From assembly GCA_020024185.1 (NCBI GenBank), contig JAHHUD010000005.1, positions 1-39,719 on the forward strand: a stretch of 39,719 bases of DNA. The letters are read 5' to 3'. The position numbers and the translations under genes are program-made. The stretch is from Oscillospiraceae bacterium. GTDB taxonomy: Bacteria; Bacillota; Clostridia; Oscillospirales; Ruminococcaceae. Below are positions 34,112-39,719 of this stretch, piece by piece. A model generated the notes under the pieces. The model saw nothing but the letters and a program-made list of their open reading frames with translations. It ran no database searches and was not told where the DNA came from. Every line of letters starts with the position of its first letter. Positions within the stretch are counted from its first letter, which is position 1.

Positions 34112-35710
34112 TTATTTATTATTTTGTTTATATTCAATATATTCATCATATGTCATAAGTTTATCAACAATAGAGCCGTCTTCTTTAATTTCAATAATAC
34201 GGTTTGCAATTGTTTCAATGAATTGATGGTCGTGACTTGAAAACAATACTGTACCTTTAAAATCAACTATACCGTTGTTAACTGCTGTAATAGATTCAAG
34301 GTCAAGGTGGTTTGTTGGTTGGTCAAGCATAATAACATTAGATTCACTCATCATCATACGGCTAAGCATACATCTAACTTTTTCACCACCAGAAAGAACA
34401 TTAACTTTTTTATAAACATCATCACCACTGAAAAGCATTCTGCCCAAAAATCCACGCAAGAAGCTTTCTGTTTGGTCTTTTGAGTATTGACGAAGCCATT
34501 CAACAAGGTTCATATCGTTGCCTTCAAAAAATTCTGTGTTATCTTTTGGAAAATAGCTTCTTGATGTACTTACACCCCATTTGATAAATCCGCTGTCTGG
34601 TTCAATTTCTCCATTAAGAACTTTAAACAATGCAGTCTGCCCTGCTTCGTTATCACCAACAAGAGCAATCTTATCGAGACGGTTAATATAAAAAGATATA
34701 TTATCAAGAACTTTTACACCATCAATAGTAACTGTAAGGTCTCTAACCTCTAAAACATCTTTGCCAACTTCTCTATCTTGTACAAAATTTACAAATGGGT
34801 ATTTACGAGATGATGCTGGCATTTCTTCAAGTTGAATGTTATCCAAAATCTTTTTACGGCTTGTAGCCTGTTTAGACTTTGATTTATTTGCAGAAAATCG
34901 ACGAATAAATTCTTCAAGCTGTTTGATTTTTTCTTCTTTTTTCTTATTTTGGTTTTTAATAAGTTGATTCATAAGCTGGCTGGATTCATACCAGAAGTCA
35001 TAGTTACCAGCATACATTTTAACCTTATTATAGTCAATATCAACTGTATGAGTACATACTGTATTAAGGAAGTGACGGTCATGAGATACAACCAAAACTG
35101 TTCCTGGGAAATCTATGATAAATTCTTCAAGCCATGCAATAGCATCAATATCAAGATGGTTTGTAGGTTCGTCCAAAAGAATAATGCTTGGTTTACCAAA
35201 CAAAGCTTTTGCAAGCAAAACTTTAACTTTATCACGACCATTAAGGTTTTTCATTTGTGTGTAATGAAATTCTTTATCAACACCAAGACCATTTAATAAT
35301 TGCAAAACTTCTGTTTCTGCTTCCCAACCGTCAAGTTCTGCAAATTCACCCTCAAGTTCTGCTGCTTTTTCTCCGTCTGCTTCACTGAAATCTGGTTTTG
35401 CGTACAACTCGTCTTTTTCTTTCATAATTTGATAAAGACGAGGGTTGCCCATAATTACAGTGTCCATTACCGAATATTCATCAAATTTAAAGTGGTCCTG
35501 TTCCAAAACAGACATTCTTGCATTTTTATCAAGAAATATTTCACCTTTTGTTGGCTCTCTTTGTCCAGACAAGAATTTAAGCAATGTACTTTTGCCAGCA
35601 CCGTTTGCACCGATTATCCCATAACAGTTGCCTTCTTTAAAATCAAGGTTAACATCTTTAAAAAGAGTTTGCCCGTCAAACTCGTGTGTAAGCTCTTTTA
35701 CAGATAACAT
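34112..35710 (-). CDS. ABC-F family ATPase (YkpA-like)
   Basis: This 532-residue soluble protein has two ATP-binding domains joined by a charged linker (KNQKKKEEKIKQLEEFIRRF), with no membrane segment. Domain 1: Walker A GANGAGKST, Walker B IILLDEPTNHLD, and a signature that reads LNGRDK instead of LSGGQ. Domain 2: Walker A reads GDNEAGQT with Gln in place of the invariant Lys, signature LSGGEK, Walker B VIMLDQPTNHLD. WGVSTSRSYFPKDN is a block shared with the YkpA/YbiT group. ABC-F proteins act on the ribosome E site; the precise role here is not known. The frame reaches 35737, but AGGAGAAAATA before ATG 35710 (MLSVKELTHEF) sets the start. Confidence 0.93.
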   Translation of the reverse strand: MLSVKELTHEFDGQTLFKDVNLDFKEGNCYGIIGANGAGKSTLLKFLSGQREPTKGEIFLDKNARMSVLEQDHFKFDEYSVMDTVIMGNPRLYQIMKEKDELYAKPDFSEADGEKAAELEGEFAELDGWEAETEVLQLLNGLGVDKEFHYTQMKNLNGRDKVKVLLAKALFGKPSIILLDEPTNHLDIDAIAWLEEFIIDFPGTVLVVSHDRHFLNTVCTHTVDIDYNKVKMYAGNYDFWYESSQLMNQLIKNQNKKKEEKIKQLEEFIRRFSANKSKSKQATSRKKILDNIQLEEMPASSRKYPFVNFVQDREVGKDVLEVRDLTVTIDGVKVLDNISFYINRLDKIALVGDNEAGQTALFKVLNGEIEPDSGFIKWGVSTSRSYFPKDNTEFFEGNDMNLVEWLRQYSKDQTESFLRGFLGRMLFSGDDVYKKVNVLSGGEKVRCMLSRMMMSESNVIMLDQPTNHLDLESITAVNNGIVDFKGTVLFSSHDHQFIETIANRIIEIKEDGSIVDKLMTYDEYIEYKQNNK

Positions 35711-35764
35711 TATTTTCTCCTTATAATTATAATACATTTAATTATTCAAATTTATACGAAATAC

Positions 35765-35793
35765 ATTATCTACTATAAATTTAAAAAAGTCAA
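35765..35793 (-). promoter_or_regulatory. Promoter of the ABC-F gene
   Basis: On the minus strand: TTGACT (35793-35788), 17-nt spacer, GATAAT (35770-35765), about 55 bp before the ATG. Confidence 0.6.
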
Positions 35794-35846
35794 TAACACT
35801 TTGTATAGCTTATGAATATAATTAAATTAAAAGGAGGATTTATATT

Positions 35847-36389
35847 ATGGCAAATCAAAACTATCCTGTATATCCAGGCACAGCTTTAAGAGTTGGCTCT
35901 GGCGGTAGTGATGTTAAAACAATGCAACAATACTTAAACGGCATTGGTGTTGTATATACAGCAATAAACAGATTAACTGTTGATAGCAAGTTTGGAGCTA
36001 ATACTCAAAAGGCTGTTATTCGTTTTCAAAAACAATTTGATTTATCACCTGATGGTGTTATTGGCAAAAATACTTGGAATAAAATTGTCGAAGTTTATCT
36101 GTCTGTTGCAGATTACAAAGCACTTGATGTAAAAACAAAATATCCTGGTCTTATGGTAAAAGGTTCTTCTGGCGATAGTGTAAGATTTTTGCAAAGCTAT
36201 CTTAACACAATCAAAAAGAAAAAAAATTTATCATGGCCAACACTAACAGTTGACGGTATATTTGGAAGCAACACACAATCTGCTGTATCAGGTTTTCAAT
36301 ACATTTATAGTCTTACAGTTGATGGAAAAGTTGGTACAAATACATGGTCAAAACTCATACCAGAGTTTAACACTCTTATCAAAGTTTAA
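35847..36389 (+). CDS. Protein made of two peptidoglycan-binding (PG_binding_1) domains
   Basis: This 180-residue protein has two copies of the PG_binding_1 fold. The first, at about 13-85, has RVGSGGSDVKTMQQYLNGIG, LTVDSKFGANTQKAVIRFQKQ, LSPDGVIGKNTWNKIV. The second, at about 103-175, has MVKGSSGDSVRFLQSYLN, LTVDGIFGSNTQSAVSGFQ, LTVDGKVGTNTWSKLI. There is no catalytic domain, no signal peptide (MANQNYPVYPG) and no membrane segment. Such proteins occur in spore-formers (cortex or coat-associated) and in phage lysins. Export by a non-classical route or action inside the mother cell are possibilities. AAGGAGG precedes the ATG. Single gene with its own terminator. Confidence 0.88.
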   Translation: MANQNYPVYPGTALRVGSGGSDVKTMQQYLNGIGVVYTAINRLTVDSKFGANTQKAVIRFQKQFDLSPDGVIGKNTWNKIVEVYLSVADYKALDVKTKYPGLMVKGSSGDSVRFLQSYLNTIKKKKNLSWPTLTVDGIFGSNTQSAVSGFQYIYSLTVDGKVGTNTWSKLIPEFNTLIKV

Positions 36390-36398
36390 ATTTTTAAT

Positions 36399-36433
36399 AA
36401 GCGACCTATACAAAACAGTACAGGTCGCTTTTA
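36399..36433 (+). terminator. Intrinsic terminator after the PG-binding gene
   Basis: AAGCGACCT pairs with AGGTCGCTT across a 14-nt loop, followed by TTATTTTA. It begins 10 bp past the stop codon. Confidence 0.8.
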
Positions 36434-36532
36434 TTTTATAAATCATAATTGAAATTTAAATATATTTAAGCTATATTATAAATATAATGAATATATTAAC
36501 TAAACGTAAAATACTTTTATCCGGAGGTAAAA

Positions 36533-37678
36533 ATGAATATTGCTCTTTTGGGTTTTGGCACAGTTTGTAAAGGTGTTTATGAAATTTTAAAAGAAATGCC
36601 AGAATATAATATAAAAAGAATACTTATACGCAATCCTGACAAAAAATATATGGATAGTATGACTCTATCATTTGACGATATTGAAAACGACCATACAATT
36701 GATTTGGTTGTAGAAGCCATCGGTGGATTACATCCTGCAAAAGAATATATACTAGCATCATTGAAAGCAAAAAAACACGTTGTAACTGCAAATAAGGCTG
36801 TTGTTGCAAAATATTTTGATGAATTTATATCGGTTGCTAAAGAAAATAATGTAAAATTTATGGTTGAAGCAACTTCGGGTGGTGGTATTCCCTGGATTAA
36901 AAATCTCCAAAGAGTTTCAAGGATAGATGATGTTTCAAGCTTATATGGTATAATGAATGGTACATCAAACTATATTCTTTCTGCTATGACTAACGAAAAC
37001 AAAGATTTTGATGATGTTTTAAAAATTGCTCAGGAACTTGGATATGCAGAAAGTGACCCTTCTGCCGACATTGATGGTGACGATATACGAAATAAATGTG
37101 CCATTTCTGCATCCATAGCTTTTAAAAGCTTAGTTTGTGTTGATAATATAAACCAATTTGGCATAAGAAATATAACAAAAGCCGATATCAATTGGTTTCA
37201 AAATCAAAATCTTGTCTGCAAATTATTTGCCAATGCAATAAAAGAGAACAACTGTTATGATGCTGTTGTTGAACCTGTACTTTTAAACAAAAATACTATT
37301 GAAGCCAATGTTTCTCAAAATTATAATATTACTCATCTTTTTGGCAAAACTATTGGAGAAATAAAGTTATTTGGACAAGGCGCTGGAGGACTGCCTACTG
37401 GAAATGCAATTGTACAGGATATAATCGATATAAAAGAAAATCAAGCATTTGACATAAGTCTTAACAAAACATTATCTAAAGCAAATATTATTTCCGGGAA
37501 ATATTATATAAGAACAAGTAGTATTGATTCAAAAATTATTCCAAATAATATAATAGAATATAAAGATGAAACACATTCAAACACAATTATTATCACAAAA
37601 GAAATTTTATCTTCTGATATACATAAAATAATCCACCAAAATCCTGATAAAAAATTTTTTATAGCAAGATTTATTTAA
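36533..37678 (+). CDS. hom: Homoserine dehydrogenase
   Basis: The 381-residue NAD(P)-dependent enzyme converts aspartate semialdehyde to homoserine for threonine and methionine synthesis. The Rossmann start is GFGTVCKGV (GxGxxxxG), followed by VEAIGG, the catalytic-region VTANKAVVA, EATSGGGIPWI, IMNGTSNYILSAM and GYAESDPSADIDGDD. These are the classical homoserine dehydrogenase signature. The usual ACT regulatory domain at the C-terminus is absent or degenerate: only about 60 residues (KYYIRTSSID...FFIARFI) follow the catalytic core. Feedback control by threonine may thus be weaker or different. GGAGG lies 7 nt before the ATG. No thrB, thrC or aspartokinase gene is nearby. Confidence 0.93.
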   Translation: MNIALLGFGTVCKGVYEILKEMPEYNIKRILIRNPDKKYMDSMTLSFDDIENDHTIDLVVEAIGGLHPAKEYILASLKAKKHVVTANKAVVAKYFDEFISVAKENNVKFMVEATSGGGIPWIKNLQRVSRIDDVSSLYGIMNGTSNYILSAMTNENKDFDDVLKIAQELGYAESDPSADIDGDDIRNKCAISASIAFKSLVCVDNINQFGIRNITKADINWFQNQNLVCKLFANAIKENNCYDAVVEPVLLNKNTIEANVSQNYNITHLFGKTIGEIKLFGQGAGGLPTGNAIVQDIIDIKENQAFDISLNKTLSKANIISGKYYIRTSSIDSKIIPNNIIEYKDETHSNTIIITKEILSSDIHKIIHQNPDKKFFIARFI

Positions 37679-37680
37679 TT

Positions 37681-37729
37681 AAAAATAGTCATAATAATAA
37701 GTTTTTTACCTAATATTGTGACTATTTTT
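37681..37729 (+). terminator. Intrinsic terminator of hom
   Basis: AAAAATAGTCATAATA pairs with TATTGTGACTATTTTT (16 positions, one G-T pair), right after the stop codon and followed by further T. Confidence 0.85.
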
Positions 37730-37737
37730 TTCATTAT

Positions 37738-37792
37738 TTTACATAAATTTTACAAAACCATGTATATATCGTTTACATAAGTTATTTAGAAT
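37738..37792 (+). promoter_or_regulatory. Pho-box-like direct repeats and -10 upstream of the Na/Pi cotransporter
   Basis: TTTACA occurs at 37738-37743, 37749-37754 and 37772-37777, with a degenerate TGTATA at 37761-37766. The result is four half-sites at steps of 11, 12 and 11 bp. This matches the PhoP/PhoB box pattern of TT-A-CA repeats with about 5-bp spacers. A -10-like TAGAAT (37787-37792) lies 9 bp past the last repeat, the usual place for a Pho-activated promoter lacking a good -35. Confidence 0.5.
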
Positions 37793-37836
37793 ATCTTTGA
37801 AAATAATTTTTGAAAGTAGTATTTGGGGAAAAATTT

Positions 37837-39582
37837 ATGAGTATTTTTAATCTATTCACGTTACTTGGTGGACTTGCCATGTTTTTATATGGTATGGATG
37901 TTATGGGCAAAGGCTTGGAAAAACAAGCTGGAAGCAGACTTCATTCAATACTTGAAAAGCTAACTTCAAGTCCTTTTAAAGGATTTATTCTTGGACTTAT
38001 TGTTACTGCAATAGTACAATCTTCATCAGCAACAACAGTTATGGTTGTTGGTTTTGTAAACTCCGGCTTTATGACACTTGCACAAGCTATTGGTGTTATT
38101 ATGGGTGCTAATGTTGGCACAACTGTAACTGCTTGGATTTTATCATTATCCGGTCTTCAGGGAGATTCTTTTTTTGTAACACTTTTAAAGCCTTCTACAT
38201 TTGCACCTATTCTTGCATTTATAGGTATAGTTCTGTACATGGCATCAAAGAAAGAAAAAAACAAAAATATTGGTGTGATTTTTCTTGGATTTACCATCCT
38301 TATGACTGGTATGGACCTTATGTCTGGTGCTGTTAAACCTTTATCTCAAGTTCCAGAATTTACACAATTATTTACAGTTTTCTCAAACCCAATTCTTGGT
38401 TTACTTATAGGTGCTTTACTAACTGCTGTAATTCAGTCTTCATCTGCCTCTGTTGGTATATTGCAGGCATTATCTGTTACAGGTGCTGTAACATACGGAA
38501 GTGCTATTCCAATTATACTTGGTCAAAATATTGGTACTTGTGTAACCGCTCTTCTCTCTTGTTTTGGTGCAAACATAAATGCAAAGCGTACAGCTGTGGT
38601 TCATCTATATTTCAATATTATCGGTTCTATCTCATTTATGATACTATTCTATTCAGCAAATGCAATATTTAAGTTTGCTTTTATAAATGACAGCATCAAT
38701 GCAGCTGGTATAGCAGTAGTTCATACTCTTTTTAATGTAACAGCAACAGCAGTTATGCTTCCTTTGGCTTCCGTGCTTGAAAAACTTGCTTGTGCAACAA
38801 TTAAAGATGATAAAAAAGAGGAAAAATTCCAACTATTAGATGAACGTCTTATTCAAACTCCTGCTATTGCAGTTGAACAAAGTAAGAAAATGGTTCGTCT
38901 TATGGCAACAGAAGCACACGACTCTGTTATAAAATCTCTCTCTTTGCTTGATTCATGGAATGAACAATCCTCTGAAGAAATTATTATTAGTGAGAAAACT
39001 GTTGATAAATATGAAGACAAACTTAGCACATATCTTTTGAAAATCTCAAATCAAGACTTAAATAAAGAAGAAAGTCGTGAGCTAACAAAAATATTACATG
39101 TTATTGGCGACCTTGAAAGAATTAGCGACCACTCTGTAAATCTTGTGAAAATTGCTGAGGAAATAAAAACTAAAAAAATAGCATTTTCAAGCAATGCTAT
39201 AGATGAAATTGAAGTTTTGAAAAAAGCAACTGTTGAAATTATTGATACAACAATGACAGCTTATCTTGATAATGATTTTACACTTGCATTGCAAACACAG
39301 CCTCTAGAAAAAGTTATTGATGAGTTGGCATATGAAATAAAAAATCTTCATATTGAAAGACTTAAAAATAATGACTGCACAATACAACACGGTTTTATTC
39401 TCTCAGACTTATTAAATAACTGTAAAAGATTGGCAGACCACTGCTCAAATATTTCAATAGCTCTTATTGAATCAGAAACAGATTCTTTTGCTCCTCATGG
39501 ATATGTTAAAAATCTTAAAAAGCAAAGTGCAGAAAATTATTATGCACTTTTAGAAGAAAAAAGAACAAAATATAAAATTTAA
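37837..39582 (+). CDS. Na+/phosphate cotransporter with C-terminal PhoU-like domain
   Basis: This protein of about 581 residues imports (or exports) inorganic phosphate with Na+ across the membrane. The two inverted NptA-type repeats are evident: QSSSATTVMVVGFVNSG with GANVGTTVTAWI, and QSSSASVGILQAL with GQNIGTCVTALL. Eight or so helices precede about residue 330. The remaining 230 residues form a helical PhoU-like domain (KKMVRLMATEAHDSVIKSL, HVIGDLERISDHSVNLVK, LLNNCKRLADHCSNISIAL), containing the E/D-x-x-RxxDH motifs that bind metal in PhoU. The frame opens at a TTG at 37810, but GGGGA before ATG 37837 (MSIFNLFTLLGG) is the better start. Pho-box-like repeats upstream suggest phosphate control. 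Confidence 0.9.
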   Translation: MSIFNLFTLLGGLAMFLYGMDVMGKGLEKQAGSRLHSILEKLTSSPFKGFILGLIVTAIVQSSSATTVMVVGFVNSGFMTLAQAIGVIMGANVGTTVTAWILSLSGLQGDSFFVTLLKPSTFAPILAFIGIVLYMASKKEKNKNIGVIFLGFTILMTGMDLMSGAVKPLSQVPEFTQLFTVFSNPILGLLIGALLTAVIQSSSASVGILQALSVTGAVTYGSAIPIILGQNIGTCVTALLSCFGANINAKRTAVVHLYFNIIGSISFMILFYSANAIFKFAFINDSINAAGIAVVHTLFNVTATAVMLPLASVLEKLACATIKDDKKEEKFQLLDERLIQTPAIAVEQSKKMVRLMATEAHDSVIKSLSLLDSWNEQSSEEIIISEKTVDKYEDKLSTYLLKISNQDLNKEESRELTKILHVIGDLERISDHSVNLVKIAEEIKTKKIAFSSNAIDEIEVLKKATVEIIDTTMTAYLDNDFTLALQTQPLEKVIDELAYEIKNLHIERLKNNDCTIQHGFILSDLLNNCKRLADHCSNISIALIESETDSFAPHGYVKNLKKQSAENYYALLEEKRTKYKI

Positions 39583-39630
39583 TTGACAAATCACAATGTG
39601 TAATGTATAATAGATTTTGTTACACATTGT
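39583..39630 (+). promoter_or_regulatory. Consensus promoter of tRNA-Leu, with an 11-bp inverted repeat around the -10
   Basis: TTGACA (39583-39588), 17-nt spacer, TATAAT (39606-39611), both perfect hexamers, starting directly after the stop codon of the transporter gene. ACAATGTGTAA (39593-39603) and TTACACATTGT (39620-39630) form a perfect inverted repeat that brackets the -10 and the start site, ending 4 bp before the tRNA. Confidence 0.8.
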
Positions 39631-39634
39631 ATAT

Positions 39635-39717
39635 GCGGGTGTGGCGGAATTGGCAGACGCGCTAGACTTAGGATCTAGTGTCTACACGTGCAGGTTCAAG
39701 TCCTGTCACCCGCACCA
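39635..39717 (+). tRNA. tRNA-Leu (anticodon UAG)
   Basis: This is a class II tRNA with a long variable arm. The acceptor GCGGGTG pairs with CACCCGC, the D-loop region contains GGCGGAATTGGCAGACGC, the anticodon stem CTAGA/TCTAG encloses CTTAGGA (anticodon TAG, decoding CUA), the variable arm is TGTCTACACGTG-like, and the T-arm is CAGGTTCAAGTCCTG. CCA is encoded at 39715-39717. Only 2 bp remain to the window end, so following tRNAs cannot be excluded. Confidence 0.97.
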
Positions 39718-39719
39718 AA

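Overview
The window is strongly AT-rich with short operons and intrinsic terminators. Its gene families (DUF951, DUF4364, TIGR03915/TIGR03916, a membrane-bound pyrophosphatase, an Mrp-type antiporter operon, an XRE regulator with a membrane tail) point to a low-GC anaerobic member of the Clostridia, probably host-associated. That is an inference from gene content; no rRNA or other direct taxonomic marker is present.

Left part (1-10.4 kb), accessory in character. The minus-strand gene running off the left edge (1-2994) encodes a secreted protein whose N-terminal half carries the full catalytic signature of the streptococcal IgG-cleaving protease family IdeS/Mac-1 (peptidase family C66), followed by a tandem array of Ig-like and MBG-like domains. 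Next come a MarR-controlled FUSC membrane protein, a two-gene pair of SUFU/DUF4253 and DUF4261 proteins of the kind seen in bacterial toxin-immunity loci (no toxin in view), a membrane-tailed XRE regulator, an isolated arsC, and two small decayed gene remnants.

Middle (10.6-28.1 kb), mostly housekeeping and bioenergetics. There is a tRNA-Ala(GGC), a K+-dependent-type membrane pyrophosphatase (hppA), and an operon DUF951-prfA-sua5-coaE-lytic transglycosylase-M18 aminopeptidase. Divergent from it is a three-S1-domain protein whose promoter appears to share a -35 hexamer with that operon. Then follows a ten-gene Mrp-like operon (E, F, G, MbhD, MbhE-MrpB, C and four antiporter-like membrane subunits), with no hydrogenase or dehydrogenase catalytic subunit.

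Right part (28.3-39.7 kb). It holds transaldolase-DUF1622, DUF4364, the radical SAM/TIGR03915 putative DNA-modification pair, a beta-CASP metallo-beta-lactamase nuclease, a YkpA-like ABC-F ATPase, a peptidoglycan-binding-domain protein, homoserine dehydrogenase, a Na+/phosphate cotransporter with a PhoU tail preceded by Pho-box-like direct repeats, and tRNA-Leu(UAG). The pyrophosphatase, Mrp complex and Na/Pi transporter together suggest that ion gradients, probably including Na+, matter in this organism.

Several gene starts were moved from the longest open frame to starts with a better ribosome binding site. These are FUSC, arsC, DUF951, the antiporter genes at 21002 and 23974, transaldolase, ABC-F and Na/Pi. 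The lytic transglycosylase was extended upstream to a non-ATG start so that it keeps its membrane anchor. No CRISPR array, insertion sequence or prophage was seen.
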